Positions 33,983-43,855 are shown, counted from the stretch's first letter. The stretch: DNA of 64,000 nt from Deferribacteraceae bacterium UBA6799 (GCA_002452335.1 DKFJ01000012.1:1-64000), one strand, 5' to 3'. Numbers and translations are program-made. The notes: a model not told the origin generated them from the letters alone.

Positions 33983-35952
33983 GTTTCAATCTGGTATCCG
34001 ATTATCAGCCGGCGGGCGACCAGCCCGAGGCGATACGTCAGCTCGTGCAGAACTATAATGACGGAGCCACGGCTCAGGTTCTGCTGGGCGTGACAGGCTC
34101 AGGTAAGACATACACCATGGCGAACGTGGCTATGCAGCTTAACGTACCCACACTGATAATAGCCCACAACAAAACACTGGCGGCGCAGCTGTACGGCGAG
34201 TTCAAAAAGTTCTTTCCGGATAACGCCGTGGAGTATTTCGTCAGCTACTATGACTACTATCAGCCGGAGGCGTATAAACCCACCACCGACACTTATATAG
34301 AGAAGGATTCCGCTATAAACGAAGACATAGACAAACTGCGCCACAGCGCCACCAGAAGCCTGCTGGAGCGCAGAGACGTGATCATAGTGGCATCCGTTTC
34401 CTGCATATACGGTCTGGGCTCGCCCGAGGCGTATTCCGGCATGCTCGTTGTGCTGGAAGTGAACGACACAGTGGAGCTGGACAAGATACTGTCCAAGCTC
34501 ATAGAGATACAGTACGACCGCAACGACTACGACTTTCACAGAGGCACATACCGCATGAAGGGCGACGTGCTGGAGGTTTTTCCGGCGCACGAGGACAGCG
34601 TGGCTTACCGTATAGAATTCTTCGGCGACGAGGTGGACCGCATCAGCGAGTTCGACCCGCTGACCGGAAAGACCATACGCAACAGACCGAAAATAGCCAT
34701 CTATCCCAATACCCACTATGTCACCGAGGCGGTGTCCCGTGACGACGCCATAGCGCAGATAAAGAGCGAACTGGCGGTGAGATGCACACAGCTGGAGAAC
34801 GAACAGAAACTTCTGGAGGCGCAGAGACTGACCCAGCGCACCATGTATGACATAGAGATGATACAGGAGACCGGTTATTGCAGCGGAATAGAGAACTATT
34901 CCAGATTCTTCGAAAACCGAAAACCGGGCGACCCGCCCCCAACTCTGCTGAGCTATCTGCCAAAGGACGCTCTGGTGATCATAGACGAATCCCACATGAC
35001 CGTCCCCCAGATAAGAGGAATGTATAACGGCGACAGAAGCAGAAAGACCACTCTGGTGGAGTTCGGATTCCGTCTGCCCGCCGCTCTGGACAACAGACCT
35101 CTGAAGTTCGAAGAGTTCAAAGAGCGTGTGCACAGGGTTATGTACGTCTCCGCTACGCCGGACGAATACGAGATAAACGACTCTCAGGGCATCATAGCCG
35201 AGCAGATCATCCGTCCCACTGGACTCATAGACCCGCCCATAGAGATTCGCCCGTCCAGAAATCAGGTGGACGACCTCTATAACGAGATATTAAAAGTATC
35301 GGCTAAGGGCGAGCGGGTACTGGTGACTACCCTCACCAAAAGGATGGCGGAAGAACTGACGAAATATTATGACGATATGGGCGTGCGGATAAAATATCTG
35401 CACTCGGACATAGATACCATCGAGCGGATAAAGATAATCAGGGAGCTGAGACTGGGCGGATTTGACGTTCTGGTGGGGATCAACCTGCTGAGAGAGGGTC
35501 TGGATATTCCGGAGGTCAGCCTGGTTGCCGTGCTGGACGCTGATAAAGAGGGTTTTCTGCGGTCGAACAAATCGCTGATACAGACCATCGGACGAGCCGC
35601 CAGAAACGTAGAGGGCAGAGCTATATTCTATGCTGACAAGATAACAAGATCCATGCAGCATGCCATAGACGAAACAGCCCGCAGACGTGAAAAACAGCTC
35701 AAATACAACGAAGACCACAACATCACGCCGCAGTCCATCAAAAACGAGATATCGAACATTCTTGAATCTATTTATGAAAAGGACTATGTAACAGTTGATA
35801 TTGAAACGGATATGAGTATAACATTATCTGGAAACAAACAAAAAGATATGGAAAAACTGAAAAAGCAGATGCAGGAACACGCCAAAAACCTTGAGTTTGA
35901 AAAGGCGGCGAAGATCCGTGACATGCTTTTTGAGCTATCCGCTTCTAAATAG
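33979..35952 (+). CDS. uvrB: Excinuclease ABC subunit B
   Basis: Damage-verifying helicase of nucleotide excision repair; it receives DNA from UvrA and recruits UvrC. The 657-aa protein has Walker A GVTGSGKT (37-44), the damage-probing beta hairpin YYDYYQPEAY (about 89-98), DEXH-type LVIIDESH, motif VI QTIGRAARN, and a C-terminal UVR motif (EKLKKQMQEHAKNLEFEKAA) that binds UvrC. Translationally coupled to selB by ATGA, which is an uncommon neighbour. Confidence 0.98.
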   Translation: MSFNLVSDYQPAGDQPEAIRQLVQNYNDGATAQVLLGVTGSGKTYTMANVAMQLNVPTLIIAHNKTLAAQLYGEFKKFFPDNAVEYFVSYYDYYQPEAYKPTTDTYIEKDSAINEDIDKLRHSATRSLLERRDVIIVASVSCIYGLGSPEAYSGMLVVLEVNDTVELDKILSKLIEIQYDRNDYDFHRGTYRMKGDVLEVFPAHEDSVAYRIEFFGDEVDRISEFDPLTGKTIRNRPKIAIYPNTHYVTEAVSRDDAIAQIKSELAVRCTQLENEQKLLEAQRLTQRTMYDIEMIQETGYCSGIENYSRFFENRKPGDPPPTLLSYLPKDALVIIDESHMTVPQIRGMYNGDRSRKTTLVEFGFRLPAALDNRPLKFEEFKERVHRVMYVSATPDEYEINDSQGIIAEQIIRPTGLIDPPIEIRPSRNQVDDLYNEILKVSAKGERVLVTTLTKRMAEELTKYYDDMGVRIKYLHSDIDTIERIKIIRELRLGGFDVLVGINLLREGLDIPEVSLVAVLDADKEGFLRSNKSLIQTIGRAARNVEGRAIFYADKITRSMQHAIDETARRREKQLKYNEDHNITPQSIKNEISNILESIYEKDYVTVDIETDMSITLSGNKQKDMEKLKKQMQEHAKNLEFEKAAKIRDMLFELSASK

Positions 35953-35965
35953 AGGAATTTCTTAT

Positions 35966-38245
35966 ATGAATCTTGACTTTCTGAAGATAGACCTGAAAAC
36001 AATGACAAAAAAACAGATCATCATAGCGGCCGTTCTGGCGGCTTTCGGCGTGATGGTTCTGTCCGTGCTTCTTCTCGCTCTCTACTTTTATGTTCTCAGC
36101 AGAGAGCTGCCTTCCACCACGGAGCTGAAACACTATAAATACAAACGCCCGACTCTGATCTATGACCGCAACGGAGAGCAGATAGCCGAGCTGGGCGAAG
36201 AGCGGCGCTATCCGGTGCCGATGACCCAGATCCCTGAAAACCTGCAAAATGCGGTGGTAGCCGTGGAAGACGCCCGTTTCTATGAACACGGCGGCGTGGA
36301 TACCATGGGCATACTGAGAGCTTTCGTCACCAACATGAAGGCGGGCAGAGTTGTGGAGGGGGGAAGCACTCTGACACAGCAGCTCGTAAAGATACTCTAT
36401 CTCACCCCCGAAAAGAAGCTGAAAAGAAAGGTCAAAGAGGCGATACTCGCCTACAGAATCGATAAAACCCTTACCAAAAAAGAGATACTGGAAATGTACC
36501 TGAATCAGGTATATTTCGGCAGAGGCGCATACGGAGTTCAGGCGGCGGCCATAAACTATTTCGGCAAGGATGTCAGCGAGCTGACTCTGGGCGAGTGCGC
36601 TATGATAGCCGGCATACCAAAAGCTCCGGGGATATACGCACCCCATCTGAGTCTGGAGAAATCCACAAAAAGACGAAACCACGTTCTCTACAGAATGTTC
36701 GAAACAGGATATATAACCGAACAGCAGGAAAAGGAAGCGGCGGCGGAAGTGCCGACAGTGGTGGATAAGATACCGCCGAAAAACCTGCTCGCCGGATATT
36801 TCGTGGACTATATCAAACGCTACCTCGCTGATGTGGAGAAGATGACCGACATAGACAATTCCGGTATGCAGATATATACCACGCTGGATCTGAAAATGCA
36901 GGACAAGGCGGAAAGAGCCGTTAAGGAAAACCTGCTGGACGTCAGCGACACTCTGGGATATTTCGATCCGGTGGCAAAATATCTGCCGGACAACGGAGAA
37001 CTGGACAGCCAGCTGAAAATGGACAAATCATATCTGGCTGATCTCGGCTTTGAAAAAGCGGTAGTTACAAAAGTGACTCCTTCCAAGGTATCCGTGACAA
37101 CGCTTACAGGCAATCATGAACTGAGGATAGAGGACAACCGCTGGGCAAAACCCTATAACGGCAAGAGCTATTCTCTCACCGACTTCAACGCCATACTGCA
37201 CACAGACGACATTGTATATGTAAGAAGACTGAAAAGCGGACACTATAAACTGGTTCAGGATCCCCCTGTGGAGGGCTCACTGCTCTCCGTGGCTCCCGAG
37301 ACAGGCGCTATATACGCTATGGTGGGCGGTTTCGACTACCGCAAATCCATGTTCAACAGGGCGTATCAGGCTAAGCGACAGCCCGGCTCTCTGTTTAAAC
37401 CGATAGTATATTCAACCGCTCTGGAAAACGGCATGACCATCATGTCTCAGGTGCTGGACGCTCCAATGGTGAAGCAGCTGGACGAGGACAAGGTATGGAA
37501 ACCGGAGAACGCCTCAGGCAAATTCTTCGGATACACCACTCTGAAAGACGGTCTGACTCATTCCAGAAACCTTGTGACGCTGAAACTGGCCGAGCAGGTG
37601 GGCATAGGCAAGATAATAGCCATGGCGAGAAAATTCGGTCTGGAAGGACAGCTCAACCGAGAGCTGACGACAGCCATAGGCTCAGGCTCCGCCACGTTAC
37701 AGGAGATGGTATACGCCTTCAGCGTGTTCCCCAATCTGGGCGCCAGACCCTCACCCTATTTCATCACGAAGATAGTCTTCTTCGACGGAACAGAGAAGGA
37801 ATTTGAGCCGGCTAAACTGGAAGGCGTCATCAGCGAAAACACTGCGCAGATAATGGTGGACACAATGATAAACGTTGTGGACAACGGAACAGGACGCAGA
37901 GCTCTGGCTATCCCCAGAACTATAGCCGGAAAAACAGGAACAACCAACGACAGCAAAGATACATGGTTCATCGGATATATGTCCGATCTGGTGTCCGGCG
38001 TATGGGTCGGTTTTGACGATTACAGACCTCTCACCAGAGGAGCCGCCGGATCGAGCACAGCTCTGCCCGCATGGGTGCGCTATACATCCGGAGTATACGG
38101 CAAATTCGGACACAAGATGTTTCCCATTGCCAAGGACGTATCCTATTTCCGTGTGGATAAAGAGACCAAGCAGATCACGGACGGATACAGCGATGATTTC
38201 ACTTTCGAGCCTTATAACAGACCCATGAGCATCACGGAGGAATAA
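35966..38245 (+). CDS. Penicillin-binding protein 1A (bifunctional)
   Basis: Builds and cross-links peptidoglycan at the inner membrane. I chose the ATG at 35966, preceded by GAGGAA, which gives 759 aa; an upstream frame to 35891 only overlaps uvrB. A membrane anchor (about 18-42) is followed by the GT51 glycosyltransferase with VAVEDARFYEHGGVD and EGGSTLTQQLVK, and by the transpeptidase with SxxK in PGSLFKP, SxN in HSRNLVT and KTGT in GKTGTTNDSKDTWF. All catalytic motifs are intact. It follows uvrB by 13 bp. Confidence 0.96.
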   Translation: MNLDFLKIDLKTMTKKQIIIAAVLAAFGVMVLSVLLLALYFYVLSRELPSTTELKHYKYKRPTLIYDRNGEQIAELGEERRYPVPMTQIPENLQNAVVAVEDARFYEHGGVDTMGILRAFVTNMKAGRVVEGGSTLTQQLVKILYLTPEKKLKRKVKEAILAYRIDKTLTKKEILEMYLNQVYFGRGAYGVQAAAINYFGKDVSELTLGECAMIAGIPKAPGIYAPHLSLEKSTKRRNHVLYRMFETGYITEQQEKEAAAEVPTVVDKIPPKNLLAGYFVDYIKRYLADVEKMTDIDNSGMQIYTTLDLKMQDKAERAVKENLLDVSDTLGYFDPVAKYLPDNGELDSQLKMDKSYLADLGFEKAVVTKVTPSKVSVTTLTGNHELRIEDNRWAKPYNGKSYSLTDFNAILHTDDIVYVRRLKSGHYKLVQDPPVEGSLLSVAPETGAIYAMVGGFDYRKSMFNRAYQAKRQPGSLFKPIVYSTALENGMTIMSQVLDAPMVKQLDEDKVWKPENASGKFFGYTTLKDGLTHSRNLVTLKLAEQVGIGKIIAMARKFGLEGQLNRELTTAIGSGSATLQEMVYAFSVFPNLGARPSPYFITKIVFFDGTEKEFEPAKLEGVISENTAQIMVDTMINVVDNGTGRRALAIPRTIAGKTGTTNDSKDTWFIGYMSDLVSGVWVGFDDYRPLTRGAAGSSTALPAWVRYTSGVYGKFGHKMFPIAKDVSYFRVDKETKQITDGYSDDFTFEPYNRPMSITEE

Positions 38246-39198
38246 TGGCTGAATGCAAGATAAATGACCTCAACATAGCCTATTTTGAGATAGTGGACGG
38301 CAGGGTGAAGGACATGAACCCCGCCGCAGAGAAACTTCTCATGCTGGCTTATGAAGCGGGCATAAAGGATTTTAAACGTTATCTGGCGGAGAGACTTAAC
38401 GCCGGAGACGTGATGCTGAGACTTCAGCACAGAGAGTTCGGGATCAAGACCCTGTCTTCGTCTCCGTTAAGAATTCTGGTCTTCGGGCTGGACGAGTTCC
38501 GCCCCAGTCTGGAAGAGCTGTTCGACATCAGCTCCTTTCAGCACGAAATGAAGAACCCGCTGACGGTCATAGACGGAACATCCCAGCTCATTCTGGCGAA
38601 ATCTTCCGACAGCTATATAAAGAAATGCGCCGGAATAATACTGAACGAAACACAGCGCATTAAGCATATCCTTCAGAACATCCGCCTGCTCTCCGGCATG
38701 GTGCTGGAATATTCTGAGTTCGAAGTAAAGGACTTTCTGGAAGAGATGCTTAACTCACTGAACGTTCTGTTCCCTGAGATCAGGCTGGCGGTGCATGTCG
38801 AACCGAACCTGAGCACTGTTACCGCGGATAAGAAAAAACTGTTCATGGCTGTGAACAACATTCTTAAAAACGCCTGCGAAGCCCAGAGAACAGGACAGAT
38901 CAACCTGAACATCGCCACAGACCCCACTATAAAATATATATGCAAATCCAGCGGGACAGCCGTTCCCATGCTGAAGATCAGCATTGTCGATTCAGGCACA
39001 GGTATTCCGGAAGAGACACTGTCCAGACTCTTCACCCCCTTCTTCACCACGAAGAACAGAGGCACCGGATTGGGGCTTGTGATAGCCAAAGAGATTACGG
39101 AGAAGCATAAGGGCAGGATAGAGGTTCAGTCCACTGTGGGCATGGGCACTACATTCACCCTGTATATACCCATTCTGAAAGAAATAATAAAAGCATAA
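38245..39198 (+). CDS. NtrB-like cytoplasmic sensor histidine kinase
   Basis: A 317-aa soluble kinase without membrane segments. A divergent N-terminal PAS-like domain (IAYFEIVDGRVKDMNPAAEK) precedes the H-box SSFQHEMKNPLTVIDG, the N-box NNILKNACEA, and the G-boxes VDSGTGIPEE and GTGLGLVIAK. The organisation resembles NtrB-type kinases, but there is no adjacent sigma-54 regulator. The ATG overlaps the PBP1A stop by one base (TAATG), so its level may be tied to cell-wall synthesis. Confidence 0.9.
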   Translation: MAECKINDLNIAYFEIVDGRVKDMNPAAEKLLMLAYEAGIKDFKRYLAERLNAGDVMLRLQHREFGIKTLSSSPLRILVFGLDEFRPSLEELFDISSFQHEMKNPLTVIDGTSQLILAKSSDSYIKKCAGIILNETQRIKHILQNIRLLSGMVLEYSEFEVKDFLEEMLNSLNVLFPEIRLAVHVEPNLSTVTADKKKLFMAVNNILKNACEAQRTGQINLNIATDPTIKYICKSSGTAVPMLKISIVDSGTGIPEETLSRLFTPFFTTKNRGTGLGLVIAKEITEKHKGRIEVQSTVGMGTTFTLYIPILKEIIKA

Positions 39199-39230
39199 AA
39201 AAAGGCAGGTTTTCACCTGCCTTATCTTTT
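39195..39230. terminator. Bidirectional intrinsic terminator
   Basis: AAGGCAGGT (39202-39210), loop TTTC and ACCTGCCTT (39215-39223) form a 9-bp stem flanked by an A-run and a T-run, between the convergent kinase and chemoreceptor genes. Confidence 0.9.
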
Positions 39231-40874
39231 TTAATAACCGTTCTTTTTGAAGAACTCCACATATTTTCTGTCTTCCAGCATAATGTGGTTCTTAACCCAG
39301 TTTTCCAGAAATGAGATAACGTTGAACCCTATGACCTCCTGACCGCTGTCTATTTTCTTTTTAACCTCGGTCACAGTCTTTTTCAGGCTCTCATGAATCT
39401 CTCTGTGTTTTGCGTGTTCAGAGTATCCGTGCTTCTTGAACACCTGCTCTTCATAGTCGAAGTGATACACTGTGTAGGATATCAGCTCGTTCAGAATTCT
39501 GTCGATGGCTGTTTTCAGCTTTCCGTCCCTGATAGCGTTATAAAGCTCGTTTATCAGATCCACCAGACGTTTGTGCTGTTCATCTATGGACTTGATGCCG
39601 AACTGAAGCTCGGATGTCCAGGGCATGAAGACATTCATCTTGTCTGACTTATATTTTTTCAGACGGCCCGCCATGCTTTCGGAAAGATCGATCAGGTTCT
39701 GCCCGGCGCTGAACGACTCATCCACCACGGAGAGTATCTCCGATGTGTCAGAGTTGATATGTGTTGTGCTTCTGGTTACATCCGCCAGAGCCTGAGCCTC
39801 TTCCTCTTTCGAGTGGACTATCCCCTGAATCTGGTGGGATATATCACGGATATTGGCGTCTATTCCCTCGATGGCGTTAACAGAAGTGGCAGACAGCTCT
39901 ATCCCCTTCTCCACCATCTCCGCTGAGTTCTCTACAGATTCGTGAACAGTTCTGATCCTGTTCTGAAGTTCCTTGATAACATCCTCTATCTTTTTTGTGG
40001 ATTCGGATGTCTTGCCCGCCAGCTTGCGCACTTCGTCCGCCACCACGGCGAAACCTTTCCCGTGTTCGCCAGCTCGGGCAGCCTCTATGGCGGCATTCAG
40101 CGCCAGCATATTGGTCTGCTCGGCAATGTCGTTGATGGAGATGACTATCTGTCCGATCTCCTGTGACTGCTTCTGAAATCCCTGCACCACATCCACGATG
40201 GAGTTAATGCCGGAGGCTATCTCTTCCATGCTTTTTTTGTTTTCAGAGATAACTGATTTTCCTTTCAGAACATCCTGGTTGCATTTCTCTATGCTGTCTG
40301 ACGACACACGGCATTTTTCCAGCACATTATAGCCTGTGGAGCTGAGCTCCTCCGCCGCTGAAGAAACGCTCGCCACGTTGTCGTTCACCGTGCTGATCCT
40401 CTCTCTGACTGAAGTGTATATATCCAGCAGGTTCTGTGACGCGCTTTTGATGTTATGCGTGGCAAAACCGAAACTGGCTATCGTGGTCTCCAGACTGTCC
40501 ACGGTATAGTTGATGGAGTCTCCCAGATGGCAGAGACCTCTGGTTTCCTTGCTGTCTGCTCTGGAACCCAGATTGCCCCCCGATATCTTCTGAAGAACAT
40601 CAGAAATAGCCGAAAGCCCTTTTGAGAAAGTGTTGTTCAGATACAAAGCCATAAAAAGCGCCGCAAAAAAACCTATCACCAGAAGAAATATAGACAGAAC
40701 AAGCGTTCCGGAGGAAGCATTCTCCAGATACGCCACGGCACTTTCCGGAGGCATGCCGACGGCTGTCGTTATCTTGCTGTGGTTGATAAAGAAAATAATA
40801 AAGGCGATCACACCCTGAAATAAAAGTATGGATAAAACCATTATCAGGAAACTACTGCACCCACTTTTTTTCAT
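39231..40874 (-). CDS. Methyl-accepting chemotaxis protein with C-terminal hemerythrin
   Basis: A 547-aa chemoreceptor. Two membrane segments (about 7-30 and 52-77) enclose only a very short periplasmic loop, so sensing is not periplasmic in the usual way. The cytoplasmic signalling hairpin is clear (IVISINDIAEQTNMLALNA and AARAGEHGKGFAVVADEVRK). The last ~130 residues are a bacteriohemerythrin: SIDEQHKRLVDLINELY, YTVYHFDYEEQVFKKHGY, HAKHREIH and HIMLEDRKY give the His/Glu/Asp ligands of a di-iron oxygen site. I infer an oxygen or redox receptor. Confidence 0.95.
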   Translation of the reverse strand: MKKSGCSSFLIMVLSILLFQGVIAFIIFFINHSKITTAVGMPPESAVAYLENASSGTLVLSIFLLVIGFFAALFMALYLNNTFSKGLSAISDVLQKISGGNLGSRADSKETRGLCHLGDSINYTVDSLETTIASFGFATHNIKSASQNLLDIYTSVRERISTVNDNVASVSSAAEELSSTGYNVLEKCRVSSDSIEKCNQDVLKGKSVISENKKSMEEIASGINSIVDVVQGFQKQSQEIGQIVISINDIAEQTNMLALNAAIEAARAGEHGKGFAVVADEVRKLAGKTSESTKKIEDVIKELQNRIRTVHESVENSAEMVEKGIELSATSVNAIEGIDANIRDISHQIQGIVHSKEEEAQALADVTRSTTHINSDTSEILSVVDESFSAGQNLIDLSESMAGRLKKYKSDKMNVFMPWTSELQFGIKSIDEQHKRLVDLINELYNAIRDGKLKTAIDRILNELISYTVYHFDYEEQVFKKHGYSEHAKHREIHESLKKTVTEVKKKIDSGQEVIGFNVISFLENWVKNHIMLEDRKYVEFFKKNGY

Positions 40875-40903
40875 AACTTTCCCCTAAATAAATATAGCGA
40901 CGT

Positions 40904-40932
40904 ATATTAATTCACTTTTATTATTTTGTAAA
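40904..40932 (-). promoter_or_regulatory. Putative promoter of the hemerythrin chemoreceptor
   Basis: On the minus strand TTTACA (40927-40932) and TAATAT (40904-40909) are 17 bp apart; the -10 lies 29 bp before the ATG at 40874, and AGGGGAAAG gives the ribosome-binding site. Confidence 0.5.
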
Positions 40933-41015
40933 CATGGCAGTAGATAATATTTAGCTTTAATTAGTTAATTTTGTGTGATAGATGTAAGAAAAAATCTTTT
41001 TAATGAGGAGGATTT

Positions 41016-41333
41016 ATGTCTTTTATTAACACCGAAGACATCGAGCGCGAGATGCTGCCCGGAGCAAGGGCGAGGTTTATTCATTCTGAAAATATGACCA
41101 TGTCACTGTGGCGGTTCGAGGCGGGAGGAAACCTGCCGGAGCACTCACACCCGCACGAGCAGATGACCAAGCTGATAAGCGGCCGTTTTGAGCTGACAGT
41201 GGATGGTGAAACGAAGGAGATGACAGCCAGCGATGTAGCTGTTATCCCGTCCAACGCAGTTCATAAGGGCAGAGCGATAACAGACTGTGAGATGCTGGAC
41301 GTTTTCTATCCTGTCAGAGAAGACTACAGATAA
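41016..41333 (+). CDS. Small cupin-domain protein
   Basis: A single cupin of 105 aa. Metal-binding motif 1 is visible as PEHSHPHEQMTKLISGRFE (His-His-Gln/Glu), and motif 2 is in VIPSNAVHKG with one His. Such small cupins bind a metal and may sense or modify small molecules; the substrate is not known. GAGGAGG precedes the ATG. Stands alone, followed by a terminator shared with the lipoprotein gene. Confidence 0.88.
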   Translation: MSFINTEDIEREMLPGARARFIHSENMTMSLWRFEAGGNLPEHSHPHEQMTKLISGRFELTVDGETKEMTASDVAVIPSNAVHKGRAITDCEMLDVFYPVREDYR

Positions 41334-41367
41334 AAAAAGGCAGATCCTCTCAGATCTGCCATTATTA
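41332..41367. terminator. Bidirectional intrinsic terminator
   Basis: GGCAGATC (41339-41346), loop CTCTCA and GATCTGCC (41353-41360), with an A-run before and T-rich sequence after. Lies between the convergent cupin and lipoprotein genes. Confidence 0.85.
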
Positions 41368-41370
41368 TTT

Positions 41371-42828
41371 TTAGAATATCGGCGTCACTATGACGGAAAC
41401 AGGAGCGGAGATCGTCATGACCGGGTTGGACTGGGGAGGATAGTCTTCATCATATACCCCCATAGTGCCGTCAGAACCTATCCTTTTGATATATCTCATC
41501 ATAGGGATAGTTCCAGCCTCTATAAAACGTCCGCCGAATCCGGCAAAAAGAACATCCGGAAGGTTAGCGGCGTTGAAATAGTAATTTTTATATGACTCAA
41601 CAGCCAGCGAGTTGTTAAGAAATATATGCTGAGTATCATCGGAATCCAGCAGACAGCTTAATAGATATTTCTCTGTAGTGCCGTTATACGCCATTACGCA
41701 TTTTGTGACATCTGCGCTCAGAGTCTCATTTATCTGATAAGCGTTTCCGCTGGATGTATAGGGAGCCGGAATCTCCACCAGATAATAAGCGGATCCTGCC
41801 TCACCAACCAGAAGAAGCGCACCGTCGGACTCTCTTATAATCCCGTCATGGATCATCAGATCATTGGAGCCATCGCTAATGCTATATTTTGACGGGACGG
41901 TGCCCAGAGAATCTCCCAGAACAGTATAGGATGTTCCGTCCAGAATCACGAATTTTGAGCTGACGGATGAATGAAGCAGTTTCTGATCGGTTTCTCCTGA
42001 CATATGTTCCACAGAAATGAACCCAACCACGTCGCCGCTGGGATTGAGCTTAAGAACACCATAGTTTCCGCCGTGGAGTCTCACCGCTATATTGCCGTCC
42101 GGAAGAACTGCGGCATCTGACGGAACAGCGCCGCTGTAGTCATATGTACGGGCGGCTGTCATAACCATGTCGCTGTCATATTTGAACATCTTGATGTAGC
42201 CGTCGTTTGTGTCCTGACCGAATATATATGTGTCGTCATCTTCACTCTTTACCATGGCATAGAAATCATCGCCCGCCGTCATCTGTACATCATCATCTTC
42301 GGTAAAAGACATATATTTATTGTAGGTTCTCAGCAGTCCGGTATTGTCCAGAAAAAGAGTTCTGCCGTCTGACAGCTCAACGCCGTCCACTATCTCGAAT
42401 ATGTCGTTAAACTGAGAATAAGCGGCGCCGTTTGTTGTGCATGCCAGAGTGACTTCGATGTTCGGTCTGAGGAGAACATCCGTGGACCCGCTGCATACGA
42501 TGCGTGAGCCGGAGTTCGCCTCAATTTCGAAGGTGTATGTGCGGTTAATATATAGATCTGATATGGTTATGGGCGAATCGTTCCTGACGGCTTCTGTGAC
42601 ATCCATGGACGACATCTGACCGCCTGAGCCATAGCTCAGAACCATTTGGCTTATCTCCAGCACTGTCATATCATGCGCTGGTGATCTGCCGTCGCTCAGA
42701 ATGGAGCTCATGTCTATTTTGAAAGAAACATCAGCGCTCTTCTCTGAGCCGCCGCCGCCGCCGCCGCCCCCGCAGGAAAAAAGGAGCGCTGTGGAAAAAA
42801 TAACTATTAAGAGTCTAATAAGAAACAT
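41371..42828 (-). CDS. Gly-rich lipoprotein, possible beta-propeller
   Basis: The 485-aa protein has a lipoprotein signal (LLIVIFSTALLFSC) with the lipid-modified Cys followed directly by eight glycines. After a short N-terminal beta domain (about 30-130, including a pair of Cys in SGSTDV / TLACTT), the remainder has repeated strands with patterns such as SDAAVLPDGNIAVRLHGG and NYGVLKLNPSGDVVGF, as in propeller folds. No enzyme motif is seen. It is probably attached to the outer membrane; its function is unknown. No operon partner. Confidence 0.75.
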   Translation of the reverse strand: MFLIRLLIVIFSTALLFSCGGGGGGGGSEKSADVSFKIDMSSILSDGRSPAHDMTVLEISQMVLSYGSGGQMSSMDVTEAVRNDSPITISDLYINRTYTFEIEANSGSRIVCSGSTDVLLRPNIEVTLACTTNGAAYSQFNDIFEIVDGVELSDGRTLFLDNTGLLRTYNKYMSFTEDDDVQMTAGDDFYAMVKSEDDDTYIFGQDTNDGYIKMFKYDSDMVMTAARTYDYSGAVPSDAAVLPDGNIAVRLHGGNYGVLKLNPSGDVVGFISVEHMSGETDQKLLHSSVSSKFVILDGTSYTVLGDSLGTVPSKYSISDGSNDLMIHDGIIRESDGALLLVGEAGSAYYLVEIPAPYTSSGNAYQINETLSADVTKCVMAYNGTTEKYLLSCLLDSDDTQHIFLNNSLAVESYKNYYFNAANLPDVLFAGFGGRFIEAGTIPMMRYIKRIGSDGTMGVYDEDYPPQSNPVMTISAPVSVIVTPIF

Positions 42829-42915
42829 CTTATTCTCCTGATAACAAAATATGCTGCATACAAATTATTTTAACACAAATTTTTTATCGGCAGAAGCAAA
42901 ACAGGCACAGGGTAT

Positions 42916-42944
42916 AAAAAAAGCCCGCTTAAAAAAGCGGGCTT
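42916..42944 (-). terminator. Intrinsic terminator of the mtaB-CoADR-purC operon
   Basis: AAGCCCGCTT (42921-42930), loop AAAA and AAGCGGGCTT (42935-42944) give a 10-bp stem; on the minus strand it is followed by a T-run. It begins 5 bp after the purC stop. Confidence 0.92.
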
Positions 42945-42949
42945 AGTAT

Positions 42950-43828
42950 TTAGCCTTTCAGAATGTCTGTTATCTGTCTGTAGATATCGGCTGTGCCTTT
43001 CACTATTTCATCGGGAAGCACGGGACCGGGGGCTGTCTTGTTCCAGTCGAGTGTTTCCAGATAGTTGCGCAGATACTGCTTGTCCATTCCCTGCTGTGGT
43101 TTTCCGGCTTCATATTTCGCCTTGTACCAGAATCTGGATGAATCGGGTGTCAGTATCTCGTCTATCAGTATCATTTCCCCGTTCAGCTCGCCGAACTCGA
43201 ATTTGGTATCGGCTATGATTATGCCTTTGGCATCGGCGATGTCTCTGGCGGTCTCATATATTTTTACTGTGTACTCTTTCAGTTTTTTCGCTGTGTCAGC
43301 GCCCACGAGTCCTTCCACCTGCTCATAGGATATGTTTTCGTCGTGTTCGCCCATCTCCGCTTTATAAGCGGGAGTGAAGAGGGTTTCGGGCATTTTCTCA
43401 GACTCTTTCAGATTAGCGGGCAGCTTCAGTCCGCAGATAGCGCCTGTGGACAGATAGTCTTTCCAGCCGGAACCGGTGATGTATCCCCTGGCGACACACT
43501 CCACGGGATAGGGTTTGCATTTATGCACCAGCATTGTTCTGCCTTCCAGTATGTCTCTGTACTGCTGAACCTCGGCGGGCATCTCGTTGATGTCGGCTGT
43601 TATCAGGTGGTTTTTGATGATGTGTTTTGTCTGTTCAAACCAGAAAAGGGATATCTCTGTGAGTATCTTGCCTTTTCCGGGTATGCCGTTGGGCATGATA
43701 ACATCGAAAGCGGAAATTCTGTCTGTGGTTACGATGAGCATCTTATCGCCCAGATCGTAGATGTCTCTGACCTTGCCTCTGCCGAGCAGTTTGAGCCCTT
43801 TAAGCTCAGTGTTAAGAACAGCTTGCAT
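42950..43828 (-). CDS. purC: SAICAR synthetase
   Basis: Joins aspartate to CAIR with ATP in purine biosynthesis. The 292-aa protein has GRGKVRDIYDLGDKMLIV, TDRISAFDVIMPNGIPGKG, ECVARGYITGSGWKDY and FEFGELNGEMILIDEILTPDS. It is the longer SAICAR synthetase type of about 300 aa, rather than the ~237-aa E. coli form. I chose ATG 43828, with GAGGT six bases upstream, over 43855. It follows the CoADR gene by 27 bp and is the last gene before the terminator. Confidence 0.97.
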   Translation of the reverse strand: MQAVLNTELKGLKLLGRGKVRDIYDLGDKMLIVTTDRISAFDVIMPNGIPGKGKILTEISLFWFEQTKHIIKNHLITADINEMPAEVQQYRDILEGRTMLVHKCKPYPVECVARGYITGSGWKDYLSTGAICGLKLPANLKESEKMPETLFTPAYKAEMGEHDENISYEQVEGLVGADTAKKLKEYTVKIYETARDIADAKGIIIADTKFEFGELNGEMILIDEILTPDSSRFWYKAKYEAGKPQQGMDKQYLRNYLETLDWNKTAPGPVLPDEIVKGTADIYRQITDILKG

Positions 43829-43855
43829 TATTTTACCTCTATAATTATGAAACAA

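Noticed and set aside
34099..35133. 344-codon open frame opposite uvrB
   Set aside because: It lies fully inside uvrB on the other strand, has odd composition rich in Val, His and Tyr, and no ribosome-binding site; uvrB is certain.
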